DNA of 51,185 nucleotides, from assembly GCF_000715495.1 (NCBI RefSeq), contig NZ_JNLX01000177.1:1-51185 (forward strand), in the 5' to 3' direction. Below are positions 40,608 to 49,217 of the stretch, one piece after another. The notes beneath the pieces were generated by a model, which saw only the letters and a list, made by a program, of their open reading frames with translations, did no database searches and was not told the DNA's origin. Made by a program: the position numbers and the translations under genes. The DNA comes from Hymenobacter sp. IS2118 (GTDB lineage Bacteria > Bacteroidota > Bacteroidia > Cytophagales > Hymenobacteraceae). Within the stretch, counting starts at the first letter, position 1; every line of letters starts with the position of its first letter.

Positions 40608-42158
40608 TTACGCCTTATCCTGCTTTTCCTTCTGCACGTTTTCCGGCTTCATCTGCGGGAAAAACAGCACGTCCTGAATGGAGTGGGAGTTGGTCATAAT
40701 CATGCTCAGGCGGTCGATGCCGATGCCCAGGCCGGCAGTGGGCGGCATGCCGTATTCCAGCGCGCGCAGGAAGTCCTCGTCAAGTACCATTGCCTCGGTG
40801 TCGCCGCGCTTGCCCAGCTCCAGTTGGTCCTCAAAACGCTTGCGCTGGTCGATGGGGTCGTTGAGCTCCGAGAAAGCGTTGCAGATTTCCTTGCCGTTGC
40901 AGATGGCTTCGAACCGCTCTACCATGCCCGGACGGTCGCGGTGCTTCTTGGCCAGCGGCGACATTTCTACCGGGTAATCGGTGATGAAGGTGGGCTGAAT
41001 GAGCTTGCCTTCGACATGCTCGCCGAATATTTCGTCGATGATTTTGGCCTTGCCCATGCTGGGGTCCAGGTGCACGTGCAGCTCGTGCGCGGTTTCGCGC
41101 AGCTGCGCCTCGTCCATCTCGCCAATGGCCTTGCCGGTGTACTTTTCAATGGCCTCGAACATGGTGTAGCGCTGCCACGGGCGTTGGAAGTTGATGAGGT
41201 TGTCGCCTACCTGCACTTCGGTTTGGCCGTGCAGGGCCAACGCCACGCGTTCCACCATTTCTTCCACCAGGTCCATCATCCAGGCGTAGTCCTTGTAAGC
41301 TACGTAAAGCTCCATCTGGGTGAATTCCGGGTTGTGAAAGCGCGACATGCCCTCGTTGCGGAAGTCCTTGCTGAATTCGTACACGCCGTCGAAGCCGCCC
41401 ACAATGAGGCGCTTCAGGTACAGCTCGTTGGCAATGCGCAGGTACAGCGTCATGTCCAGCGTGTTGTGGTGCGTGGTAAAGGGGCGCGCCGCCGCGCCGC
41501 CGTACAGCGGCTGCAGAATGGGCGTTTCCACCTCCAGGTAGCCTTTCTCATTGAGGAAATTCCGCATCGACTGCACCAGCTGGGTGCGCTTGATGAAGGT
41601 ATCGCGCACGCTGGGGTTCACCACCAGGTCCACGTAGCGCTGGCGGTAGCGCTGCTCGGGGTCGGTGAAAGCGTCGTAGGTCACTACTTCGCCGGTGGCT
41701 TCGTCTTTCTGGGTTTTCACCACGGGCAGGGGGCGCAGGGCCTTGGCCAGCAGTTTCAGTTCCGTTACGTGAATGGACGTTTCGCCCACCTGCGTTTTAA
41801 ACACGCGGCCTTTCACACCAATGAAGTCGCCTAAATCCAGCAGCTTCTTGAACACCACGTTGTACAGCGTCTTGTCCTCGCCGGGGCAAATTTCGTCGCG
41901 GTTCACATACAGCTGAATACGGCCCGAAGTATCCATCAGTTCGGCAAACGAGGCCTTGCCCATCACCCGCGACGACATTAGCCGCCCGGCCAGGCATACC
42001 TCCTGGAAATTATTAAGCTCAACGTGGTAGTTGTCGTGAATTTCCTTGGCGTAAAACGTCACGTCGTACAGTTCCGACGGATAGGCTTCAATGCCCAGTT
42101 TTTCCAGTTCTTCGAGCTTGTTGCGGCGGAGTATCTCCTGTTCGCTTAAATGGACCAC
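40608..42158 (-). CDS. lysS: Lysyl-tRNA synthetase (class II)
   Basis: 516 residues from the GTG at 42158. It charges tRNA-Lys with lysine. An OB-fold anticodon-binding domain (about 60-150: VCLAGRLMSSRVMGKASFAEL) precedes the class II catalytic core: motif 1 around FLNEKGYLEVETPIL, motif 2 FRNEGMSRFHNPEFTQME, motif 3 GLGIGIDRLSM. The normal family N-terminus is xxHLSEQEILRRNKLEEL, which puts the start at GTG 42158, not at an ATG 45 codons upstream whose extension is foreign to the family. The start codon lies inside a short dispersed repeat (42153-42172). Confidence 0.96.
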   Translation of the reverse strand: MVHLSEQEILRRNKLEELEKLGIEAYPSELYDVTFYAKEIHDNYHVELNNFQEVCLAGRLMSSRVMGKASFAELMDTSGRIQLYVNRDEICPGEDKTLYNVVFKKLLDLGDFIGVKGRVFKTQVGETSIHVTELKLLAKALRPLPVVKTQKDEATGEVVTYDAFTDPEQRYRQRYVDLVVNPSVRDTFIKRTQLVQSMRNFLNEKGYLEVETPILQPLYGGAAARPFTTHHNTLDMTLYLRIANELYLKRLIVGGFDGVYEFSKDFRNEGMSRFHNPEFTQMELYVAYKDYAWMMDLVEEMVERVALALHGQTEVQVGDNLINFQRPWQRYTMFEAIEKYTGKAIGEMDEAQLRETAHELHVHLDPSMGKAKIIDEIFGEHVEGKLIQPTFITDYPVEMSPLAKKHRDRPGMVERFEAICNGKEICNAFSELNDPIDQRKRFEDQLELGKRGDTEAMVLDEDFLRALEYGMPPTAGLGIGIDRLSMIMTNSHSIQDVLFFPQMKPENVQKEKQDKA

Positions 42159-42279
42159 AGATTTAACGGATTTTAACGGATGAAACAGATTTTTGTGGTT
42201 GCCGGGCCATCTTCCTGTCAGTGATGATGCTAACTGGCGGGTCGCAACGGGTGGGGCGCCACTTGTGCGAGGCGGTGCG

Positions 42280-42287
42280 CAAAAGTA
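42280..42287 (-). promoter_or_regulatory. -7 promoter box of lysS
   Basis: The minus strand reads TACTTTTG, a full TAnnTTTG match, about 120 bp upstream of the GTG start and just past the terminator of the preceding gene. The leader would be about 115 nt. Confidence 0.6.
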
Positions 42288-42294
42288 CGGCACG

Positions 42295-42324
42295 AAAAAG
42301 CCGCTCCGAAATCGGAGCGGCTTT
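42295..42324 (-). terminator. Terminator downstream of the gene at 42417-43505
   Basis: AAAAAGCCGCTCCGA pairs with TCGGAGCGGCTTT in a tight perfect stem; on the minus strand it ends in U5. Confidence 0.82.
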
Positions 42325-42416
42325 CCATAAAAACTTACCGGATTTCGACCTAGCTCACAACCACAAATAATCCGTTCAATCCGAATCCGTTAAATCTGTG
42401 GTCAAATCCTGTGGTT

Positions 42417-43505
42417 CTAGGCGGCCATGCGGTACTGCGGGGCCTCGGTAGCGATGGCCGGGGCGCTCGGCGGCGTGGGCGCCAGCACCGGCTCCACGCG
42501 GGTGCGCAGGCGGTCCTCCACAAAGCCGGCTTGCAGGTGCGCGGGCAGCTCGGCCACCAACTGGCGGTAGCGCTCCAGGCCGAGGGCCTTGGCCACGTAA
42601 GTCTCGTGCACCCCGTTGAGGTAGCTCACAATATTGAGCAAGGAGGTGTGGAACAGGCGGAAGTCGATGTCGGCCTCCACGTAGCGCTCAATCTCGCGGC
42701 TGGTCTGCGAGATGCGCAGGCGGCCCAGCAGGTCGAAGATGGTGGTGTAACCCAGGCGCCAGGTAATTTGCTGCCAGTGGCTGGCCGTCCACTTGTCCAG
42801 CGGGCGGCCGGTTTTCTGGCTGCGAATGGCCGTGTTGGGGTTGGTTTGCACCTGCGCGCGGGTCCACTGCGCCTTCATCTTGCGCGTGGTGCGCAGGAAC
42901 TGGCCCACCTGGGCCTGGGCATCAATCTCCTTGCTGGCAATGTGCAGCCCGGCCTTGTAGCCGGCCAGCGGCAGGCGGTGAATGCTGAAGTCGCCGTAGG
43001 CCCCGGCGGCGTAGAACGACACCGGGCGCGGGTAGGCATTCTTCACCACCAGCCGTCCCACCTCACGGCGAATTAGCTGATTGTTGTTGCTACGCACCCC
43101 CGTGGTATACAGAAACGCCTGCAAACTTGAGTGAATGGCGTGGAAAGCCTGCGGGAACGTCCAATGTAGGGCATTGCGCAAAAAGTTGTCGTCGCCCAGC
43201 TCGGCGGTGGCGCGCAACGCGTACTCCGTGCTCCAACTGGTGTGCAGCAGCTTGGTGAGCGCCGCCACATCGGCGTCGTTCAGCTCCGCGTTGTGGCTGC
43301 GGAAAAACGGCAGGTTCTGAAGGCCGCCGAGCACGTCGTCGTTCTCCTGAATATGGTAGTTGATGGCAAAGAAATAGTTGAGGAAAACCTGCGCCGGAAT
43401 GGATTTGCGCCAGGTTTCATCGGCTAGTTTCTGCTGCTGCTCCTCCCCGGTGGCTTCCACCAGCGGAATGAGCGGGATGATGCGGGTTTCGGCTGTAGTC
43501 GTCAT
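42417..43505 (-). CDS. Unrecognised 362-residue protein
   Basis: I do not recognise this family. No signal peptide and no membrane helix; it appears cytosolic and mostly helical. Distinct blocks: FLNYFFAINYHIQENDDVL (40-60), LHTSWSTEYALRATAELGDD, FLRNALHWTFPQAFHAIHSS, EVGRLVVKNAYPRPVSFYAA, FLRTTRKMKAQWTRAQVQT and a Pro/Ala tail (EPVLAPTPPSAPAIATEAPQ). The ATG at 43505 follows an AT-rich upstream region with a dyad, and a perfect terminator follows, so it is a single-gene unit. Codon use is GC-rich like the neighbours. It could be a Hymenobacter-lineage protein. Confidence 0.8.
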   Translation of the reverse strand: MTTTAETRIIPLIPLVEATGEEQQQKLADETWRKSIPAQVFLNYFFAINYHIQENDDVLGGLQNLPFFRSHNAELNDADVAALTKLLHTSWSTEYALRATAELGDDNFLRNALHWTFPQAFHAIHSSLQAFLYTTGVRSNNNQLIRREVGRLVVKNAYPRPVSFYAAGAYGDFSIHRLPLAGYKAGLHIASKEIDAQAQVGQFLRTTRKMKAQWTRAQVQTNPNTAIRSQKTGRPLDKWTASHWQQITWRLGYTTIFDLLGRLRISQTSREIERYVEADIDFRLFHTSLLNIVSYLNGVHETYVAKALGLERYRQLVAELPAHLQAGFVEDRLRTRVEPVLAPTPPSAPAIATEAPQYRMAA

Positions 43506-43587
43506 GCTAGTTAAACAGCTTAAGGCAGTGAATTAGTTGCCCGTTTGCTAAATTTATTGTCAATTAATGCTAATAATTTTATTGTTG

Positions 43588-43603
43588 ATAATCAGTTGAT
43601 TAT
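43588..43603. promoter_or_regulatory. Operator-like dyad upstream of the unknown gene
   Basis: ATAATCA-GT-TGATTAT, a perfect 7-bp dyad with a 2-nt centre, 83 bp upstream of the ATG at 43505, in a clearly AT-rich stretch (43506-43680). Could bind a regulator; untested. Confidence 0.4.
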
Positions 43604-43680
43604 GACACTGTAAATGATGTTTTTATCCTTAAATTGAAAGAGGTTGTTTGCTAATCAGGTTAACATACTAAAAATATGCC

Positions 43681-43714
43681 AAAAAAAGCCCCCGCACCAA
43701 GAGGAACGGGGGCT
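43681..43714 (-). terminator. Terminator of the tail-specific protease gene
   Basis: AGCCCCCG pairs with CGGGGGCT; the A7 run at 43681-43687 becomes a U-run on the minus strand, 65 bp past the protease stop. Confidence 0.85.
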
Positions 43715-43778
43715 AATAGAAAGCACTCTTAAGCAAAGAGGCAAACCAGTTGGCAACCAACCGGAAGCGCCAAGTAGC

Positions 43779-45944
43779 TTATTTCATCTCATCCTGAATC
43801 ACGGCCACGGCTTCGCCGATAGTGACGTCTTTTTTGAGGCTATTGGTGTAGCGCGAGGCGCGATTCACCTTCACGGTGTCGCCGCCCACGGCCCGCACGT
43901 CGGCAGCCAGGGGCGAGAACAAGAGGGCCGTTGCCGTTTTTTGGGCCGCTTCGTAGCGGTCCGAGATAACTTTGGCTTCCTTCTGTTCGGCGCGGTAGGC
44001 GCTGAGCTTTAACGAAACCGTAGTTTCATCCTTGCGCTTCCGCATGCTCTTCACCATCTCATCCATCACCTTGAAGCTGGGATTGCTGGCTACCCGGGCT
44101 TTGCTTTTTGCCCGGAGCATATCGATGGCCGGAGGGTTATTCCAGGCGCGGTAGCGAGCCGGCTGAATCTCGTCCCACTTGAGCGGGTAATCCATCTCTT
44201 TTTCGCCCTGGTCGAGGTACGAGTATAAGTCCGGAACAACAATGTCTGATACCACACCTTTAAACTGCGTCGAACCCCCATTCACCCGGTAGAACTTTTG
44301 GGTGGTGAGTTTGAGCGAGCCGATGGGCTTCACACTGTTCAGCTCGGCCGGCAGGGCCTCGTCCAGGTCGAAGATGAGCTGCACTGTGCCTTTGCCATAC
44401 GTACTGGTCGAACCCATCACGATGCCGCGGCGGTAGTCCTGCACGGCGGCGGCCAAAATCTCAGAAGCCGAAGCACTGTATTTATTCACCAGCACCACCA
44501 GCGGGCCACTGTACTGCACGCGCGGGTCGTTGTCGGTTAACACCTGCGTGCGGCCCTGGCCGTCGCGCACCTGCACCATGGGGCCACTTTCCATAAATAG
44601 CCCCGCCATAGATACCGCATCCGTGAGCGAGCCGCCGCCATTGAAGCGCAAGTCCATTATCACACCCTTCACGCCCTCGGCATTAAGCTTGGCTAATTCC
44701 TTCTTCACATCGTCCGATGAGCTGCGGCCGCCATTGTCATTGAAGTCAGCATAGAATCCGGGTAAGCGCAGGTAACCGATTTTCTGCCCGTTATCAGTGA
44801 TAATGGAGGACTGCGCGTACTTCTCATCAACTACCACTACGTCGCGGATGATGGGAATTACCTTGGTGCTTCCGTCGGCCCGCTTCACCGTAAGGCGAAC
44901 TTCGGAGCCCTTTTTGCCCCGAATCAGCGTCACGGCTTTGGCCGAGCGCCAGCCCTCGATGCTCACCGGCTCGGCCAAACCCTGGGCCACGCGAATGATG
45001 GCATCGCCCTTTTTTAGGTCGCCCTGCCGGGAAGAAGCCGAGCCCGGCATGATGTCGTCCACGTAAATCAGGCCGTCCTTTTCGCGCAGTGTAGCGCCAA
45101 TGCCTTCAAAGCGCCCGGTCATTTCGTAATCGAAATCTTCCTTGGCTTTGGGTGCAAAGTACTCGGTGTGGGGGTCGTAAGAGTTCGCAATGCTGTTGGC
45201 ATACATGGCCAGCCGTTCGTTAGACTCGCTCTCGCTCATATCGGCAAACTGGTCGTCGTAGTACTTGAGAACACGCTTGCGGGCTTCGGCCTCCATCTGG
45301 CTGGGCGTGCGCACGGGCTCGGCTGCCGTAGGGGCCTCGGGATTGGCGGCGCTGGGGGCGGTTGTGGCGGCGCTGGGCTTGGTTTCCTTGGCCTTTTCCT
45401 GCGCTTCCATCATTTCCGAAACCCGGCTGAGGGTTTCGTATTTCAGCAGCTTGCGCCACATCTCGCGCTGTGCCGCTTTGCTGGCTGGAAAAGCCGCCTT
45501 CTCAAAATCAGTTTGGAATGTCTCTTCAACCGTGAAGTCGAAAGGCTGAGCCAGAATCTCGCGGTAGAGGCCCTGCATTTCTTTGGTCCGTTCCAATATC
45601 AGCTTGGTGCTAAGGTCCAGGAATTCGCTGGAGCCCTTTCTTACCTGGTCATCAATCTCGGTTTGGTAGCGGCGCAGCTGTGCCACGTCGCTGGCCAGCA
45701 GAAACTGCTTGCGGTAGTCGAGGTTTTTCAGGTAAAGGTCGAAAACACGCTTGGAGAAGTTGTCGTCGATTTTCTCGGGCTGGTAGTGCGCCTGGGTAAG
45801 GCCCTGCAGCATGGTGCCTATCAGAACCTGGTCCTTGCTCGGCACGGCCGTGTCGGCCCGACGGATGAGGCGGTAAGATGCCAGAACAAATACGGCTGCC
45901 ACCAAAAAGGCATACAGCCCGACTTTCAAGCGGGGAAAAGACAT
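43779..45944 (-). CDS. Tail-specific protease (S41 family, Prc/CtpA type)
   Basis: 721 residues. Prc-type proteases trim C-termini of envelope proteins in the periplasm. One N-terminal membrane anchor (about 10-27), then a long helical region, a PDZ domain (about 255-345: GRFEGIGATLREKDGLIYV, PGSASSRQGDLKKGDAII) and the catalytic domain with Ser in KYSASASE (488-495) and Lys518 in TYGKGT, the Ser-Lys dyad. The C-terminal 160 residues are the Prc C-terminal extension (DUF3340-like). An Ala/Pro-rich insert sits near 193-215. The ATG at 45944 is chosen over a TTG two codons upstream. Confidence 0.95.
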   Translation of the reverse strand: MSFPRLKVGLYAFLVAAVFVLASYRLIRRADTAVPSKDQVLIGTMLQGLTQAHYQPEKIDDNFSKRVFDLYLKNLDYRKQFLLASDVAQLRRYQTEIDDQVRKGSSEFLDLSTKLILERTKEMQGLYREILAQPFDFTVEETFQTDFEKAAFPASKAAQREMWRKLLKYETLSRVSEMMEAQEKAKETKPSAATTAPSAANPEAPTAAEPVRTPSQMEAEARKRVLKYYDDQFADMSESESNERLAMYANSIANSYDPHTEYFAPKAKEDFDYEMTGRFEGIGATLREKDGLIYVDDIMPGSASSRQGDLKKGDAIIRVAQGLAEPVSIEGWRSAKAVTLIRGKKGSEVRLTVKRADGSTKVIPIIRDVVVVDEKYAQSSIITDNGQKIGYLRLPGFYADFNDNGGRSSSDDVKKELAKLNAEGVKGVIMDLRFNGGGSLTDAVSMAGLFMESGPMVQVRDGQGRTQVLTDNDPRVQYSGPLVVLVNKYSASASEILAAAVQDYRRGIVMGSTSTYGKGTVQLIFDLDEALPAELNSVKPIGSLKLTTQKFYRVNGGSTQFKGVVSDIVVPDLYSYLDQGEKEMDYPLKWDEIQPARYRAWNNPPAIDMLRAKSKARVASNPSFKVMDEMVKSMRKRKDETTVSLKLSAYRAEQKEAKVISDRYEAAQKTATALLFSPLAADVRAVGGDTVKVNRASRYTNSLKKDVTIGEAVAVIQDEMK

Positions 45945-45974
45945 TGGCAAGAATTATAAAGCAGGTATGAAAAT

Positions 45975-45982
45975 CAAATATA
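45975..45982 (-). promoter_or_regulatory. -7 promoter box of the protease gene
   Basis: The minus strand reads TATATTTG, a full TAnnTTTG match, 31 bp before the ATG at 45944. Confidence 0.6.
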
Positions 45983-46119
45983 CAAAGACCAGCAGGCAAT
46001 TGTCGAGGGCTATCTGCCTACGTCAAAAACGCCTTGACGGGTGAAATAAGTGCCCAAATTTGGCCGCCGCTGGTATCATTACTATATACAGACCAGTTTG
46101 GGCGATTAGAAGTTGCAAC

Positions 46120-46151
46120 AAAAAAGCCTTCCCCAAATGAGGAAGGCTTTC
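46120..46151 (-). terminator. Terminator of the glycine-zipper stress protein gene
   Basis: AAAAAGCCTTCC pairs with GGAAGGCTTT around CCAAATGA, 34 bp past the stop in the minus direction, with a U6-rich end on that strand. Confidence 0.82.
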
Positions 46152-46184
46152 TCAAAATTATCAGACCGAAGCCTGGGAGTAAGA

Positions 46185-47000
46185 TTAGTACTTGTAAATC
46201 TTGTCGCCGTTGTGGCGGCGGAACTCCTCTTCAAAATACTTGGCATCTTCTGCATTGCGGGGTTTCACGCCCATTACGATACCGCCATCTTTGATACCGG
46301 TTTCGTACTCAGCAGCATGCTCCTCGGGAATGCCCGAGCCTACCAATGCACCTACCAGACCGCCTGTGAGGCCACCGGCACCGGCACCGGCCAGCGCCGC
46401 AGCCAGAGGACCAGCGATAATCAGGCCCAGGCCGGGCAGTGCCACCGAAGTACCAATGGCAGCAATGGCACCAATAATAGCACCGGCGGTGCCACCAATG
46501 GCCGAACCTACGCCAGCGCCTTCCATGGCTTTGTCGCCAAGTTCAGAATCAGGCGTGTTATCACCAAAGTGGGTTTTGCGGGTTTCGTCCGACATGAGCA
46601 AGTTCACATCGTCTTTGCCATAGCCACGCGACGAGAGCGACTCATAGGCGCGTTCAGCGCTGTCGCGGTCGCGGAACATGCCGCTCATGTTAGTGCTCGG
46701 CGTCGAGTCGTAAGAGTCACCGGTTACGGCGTGAGCCGCGTGGTCGGCAGTGTTTTGCACACCGTCGATGGCGCGGCCTACTACGGCACCAGCGGTGCCA
46801 GCCATTGCGGCACCTTTGGCAGTTGCGCTGAAGTCGTCGCCATCAGCAGCATTGGTAACACCCGTACCAGCGTTGTAGCTGGTGCTTTCATTGCTCATAC
46901 CGGTGCTGTTGCCCATGCCGGTACCCGTGTTTTGGGTGCCATAGTTAGAGCCTGCGCCGGTACCAGTATTCTGCGGGTTGTTTGGGTCGTTGGTATTCAT
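46185..47000 (-). CDS. General-stress-type protein with glycine-zipper region
   Basis: 271 residues. An N-terminal low-complexity Asn/Gly/Thr tract (MNTNDPNNPQNTGTGAGS, to about 60) precedes a short domain like general stress protein 17M/YflT (FRDRDSAERAYESLSSRGY, DDVNLLMSDETR). Next comes a long Gly/Ala-rich membrane-inserting zipper (about 155-230: GSAIGGTAGAIIGAIAAIG, AGAGAGGLTGGLVGAL), and the tail EYETGIKDGGIVMGVKPRN with EEEFRRHNGDKIY. Likely a stress-induced membrane-associated protein. The ATG at 47000 fits; the 12 residues upstream do not. Confidence 0.82.
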   Translation of the reverse strand: MNTNDPNNPQNTGTGAGSNYGTQNTGTGMGNSTGMSNESTSYNAGTGVTNAADGDDFSATAKGAAMAGTAGAVVGRAIDGVQNTADHAAHAVTGDSYDSTPSTNMSGMFRDRDSAERAYESLSSRGYGKDDVNLLMSDETRKTHFGDNTPDSELGDKAMEGAGVGSAIGGTAGAIIGAIAAIGTSVALPGLGLIIAGPLAAALAGAGAGGLTGGLVGALVGSGIPEEHAAEYETGIKDGGIVMGVKPRNAEDAKYFEEEFRRHNGDKIYKY

Positions 47001-47178
47001 GTGGAAAGAAGTGGAAATGTGGGAAGGATAAGCCAACCTAGCGGCTGGTTAGTGTCCTTAACGGAACCACTGCGGCAGAGGTTACACATCGGTTATCCCA
47101 CTTCTTTTCACTTCTGTACTAAGCCCAAGGGTGAAAACCCATTAGCAGGGCCAGAATCAGCGATTGACTGACTTAAGC

Positions 47179-47547
47179 TTAAGCGAATTTCTGGAAATTA
47201 GCTTCATCGCGCCAGAATTCCCGGCACGTACTGATTAAGTCCTTCAAAAAGTCTTCATCCTGCTTCAGCGGGCGCCATTCGCCCATTCCCATCTTCTCAC
47301 AGAGCTTATAGAAATTGTCGCCCTGGCCTTTCGAGCCCGGCACTTTAACCAAGCAGCTAAGGGGCGGGCGGCCCGCTTCGTGCTCCGCGACGGAGATTTC
47401 GGCAAGCATCTCATTCAAACGGGACTTTTCATGCGAAATTTCCAGATTCAATCCCAGTTCGGCTTCCTGCACCAGCGTGAGGTAGCTTACTGTGCCGGAT
47501 TGCAGGCGGGAATAACGAATCAAATAAGTACGGATGCGAGCAATCAT
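47179..47547 (-). CDS. Conserved hypothetical protein
   Basis: 122 residues from the ATG at 47547. The motif EHEAGRPPLSCLVKVPGSKG, then GQGDNFYKLCEKMG, recalls a block (GRPxLSxxVV...GxGFyxLA) that I have seen in many small bacterial proteins of unknown function. No signal peptide or membrane helix. Cys residues at LSC and LC are not a metal motif. It stands alone between two intergenic gaps. Function unknown. Confidence 0.7.
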   Translation of the reverse strand: MIARIRTYLIRYSRLQSGTVSYLTLVQEAELGLNLEISHEKSRLNEMLAEISVAEHEAGRPPLSCLVKVPGSKGQGDNFYKLCEKMGMGEWRPLKQDEDFLKDLISTCREFWRDEANFQKFA

Positions 47548-47871
47548 GGCGGGGTAAAAAGTGAGCAAAAACCAGTTTAGGGGCTGAAAATTAGCGAAAT
47601 TAAATGGGAAGGTACCGCAAGTGACCGCTGCCTTAGCCAGATAATTTAAGCCCCGTTGGCAATCCCCTTGCCAGAATCGTTCCGAAATAGTCTTCCGTTG
47701 GGTTTCACTCGTTGGATGGCGGGCTGATAATCCTGGCTAATAGCCATCAAATCGGCATAATTTATTTTTTCAGGACAAGTGTAAAATCATGAACGACCAC
47801 ACCAGGTAGTTGTCCAGCATAGCCGTTCTGACCCTTTATAGGCTCTGGCCAAACCATAAATTACTTGAAGC
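47548..47871. other. Intergenic region, no gene seen
   Basis: 324 bp between the hypothetical gene and putA-like gene, both on the minus strand, with lower GC than the flanks. No ORF with family resemblance, no strong hairpin and no clear TAnnTTTG box were found. Confidence 0.5.
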
Positions 47872-49071
47872 CTAACGCTTCTGACGGCGCCGGATTTCCT
47901 TTTGAATGAGCAGGAATTCGCGACTGCTTTGGCCGGCGATGGCGGTGTTTTCGTCGGCCCGGCGCAGCAGGTAGGGCATCACGGCGGCTACCGGGCCGTA
48001 AGGCAGGTATTTGGCGGTGTTGTAGCCGCCATTGGCGAGGTTGTAGGTAAGGTTATCACTCATGCCATAGAGCTGGGCAAACCACACGCGGGGGTCGCCG
48101 GAGGCTAGGCCGGCCTGCTGCATAAGCTGGGTGAGCAGCAGCGAGCTGGCTTCGTTGTGCGTGCCGGCACAGAGGCTGATGCGGTCAATATGGTCGATGC
48201 AATAGTGCAGCGACTCATCGTAGAGCGCGTCGGTGGCGTTTTTGGTGGGGTTGATGGGGTTTTCCTGGCCGCGCTGCTTGGCTACGCGGGCTTCCTTTTC
48301 CATGTAGGCCCCGCGCACCAGCTTCGCGCCGATGTAGTAGCCGGCTTCGGTTGCGGCATCGTGGGCGGCTTTGAGGGCATCAAGGCGGTCGTGGCGGTAG
48401 AGCTGATAGGTATTCCAGACAATGGCCGTCTCGCGGTTGTATTTGGCCATCATGTCGTAGGCTAACAGGTCGATGGTGTGCTGGAACCAGCTTTCTTCGG
48501 CATCTACAAAGAGGCGTACGCCGTGCTGGTGGGCGCGGGCACACAGGGCCTCCACGCGGGCCACGGCGCGGGCGTGGGCGGCTTCTTCGGTGGGGGTGAG
48601 GGCCTTTCCGGCCTGGATTTTTTCGAGAATGGCCACGTTGGCCACACCCGTTACCTTAAATACCGAAAAAGGGATATGCTTAGAGCGGTGCGCCTCGTCG
48701 ATGGTGGCCAGGATTTCGTCGCGGGTGTGGTCGTAGCTGCGGTCGCTGCCTTCGCCTTCCACCGAATAGTCGAGGATGGTGCCGATGTTGTATTTGCCCA
48801 GCTCATTGGTGACGGGGCGGCATTCGGCGATGGTTTCGCCACCGCAAAACTGCTCGAAGATGGAATGCTTGATGAGGAATTTGGTGCCGGGCAGGCTCCA
48901 TTTTAGGGCCGCCTTCATGAGGCCGCTACCGGTTTTTACCAGGGTGCCGTTGTTCATGGCGGCGAACAGCGCGTACACTTTGCGCAGCTGGGCGTCGGAC
49001 TTGGAGGCGAAGGCCACGCGGGTATCCTCGAAGGAAATGGGCGGAGCCTGAGTGGGGGAAGCGGGCGACAT
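47872..49071 (-). CDS. Proline dehydrogenase
   Basis: 399 residues. Flavoenzyme that oxidises proline to pyrroline-5-carboxylate, the first step of proline catabolism. The TIM-barrel motifs are in order: VDAEESWFQ, GAKLVRGAYMEKEARVA with the FAD/substrate Arg and Tyr, AGTHNEASS and WFAQLYGMSDNLTYNLA, and LPYGPVAAVMPYLLRRADEN with the substrate-binding Arg pair. This is the monofunctional bacterial form. The ATG at 49071 is preferred over a longer frame that adds 43 unrelated residues. Divergent from the DAHP synthase gene. Confidence 0.94.
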   Translation of the reverse strand: MSPASPTQAPPISFEDTRVAFASKSDAQLRKVYALFAAMNNGTLVKTGSGLMKAALKWSLPGTKFLIKHSIFEQFCGGETIAECRPVTNELGKYNIGTILDYSVEGEGSDRSYDHTRDEILATIDEAHRSKHIPFSVFKVTGVANVAILEKIQAGKALTPTEEAAHARAVARVEALCARAHQHGVRLFVDAEESWFQHTIDLLAYDMMAKYNRETAIVWNTYQLYRHDRLDALKAAHDAATEAGYYIGAKLVRGAYMEKEARVAKQRGQENPINPTKNATDALYDESLHYCIDHIDRISLCAGTHNEASSLLLTQLMQQAGLASGDPRVWFAQLYGMSDNLTYNLANGGYNTAKYLPYGPVAAVMPYLLRRADENTAIAGQSSREFLLIQKEIRRRQKR

Positions 49072-49155
49072 AAGGAGCAGCTGGAGGGTGGGAATGGTGC
49101 TAAGCCGGGAAAGCGGGCGAAGGTAACCGGTAAACAACGTTTCGGGGAAACGAGT

Positions 49156-49163
49156 TACGTTTG
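49156..49163 (+). promoter_or_regulatory. -7 promoter box of the DAHP synthase gene
   Basis: TACGTTTG matches TAnnTTTG and ends 54 bp before the ATG at 49218. Confidence 0.6.
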
Positions 49164-49217
49164 CCGAGCTTTTCGGCGTGGGCCGGGAAGGCGCCCTCAT
49201 TTGATGCTTAGTATATA

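Larger units (their letters stand above)
42153..42403. repeat. 20-bp inverted repeat flanking the lysS leader
   Basis: GACCACAGATTTAACGGATT at 42153-42172 is the exact reverse complement of 42384-42403. The left copy contains the lysS start codon (minus-strand GTG) and is followed by a further AACGGAT direct repeat. Between the copies lie the lysS promoter box and the terminator of the next gene. Confidence 0.85.

Noticed and set aside
43150..43230. HEPN-type RNase motif in the unknown protein (RNALHW)
   Set aside because: Spacing is R-x3-H, not the R-x4-6-H of HEPN nucleases, and the surrounding helices do not otherwise match.
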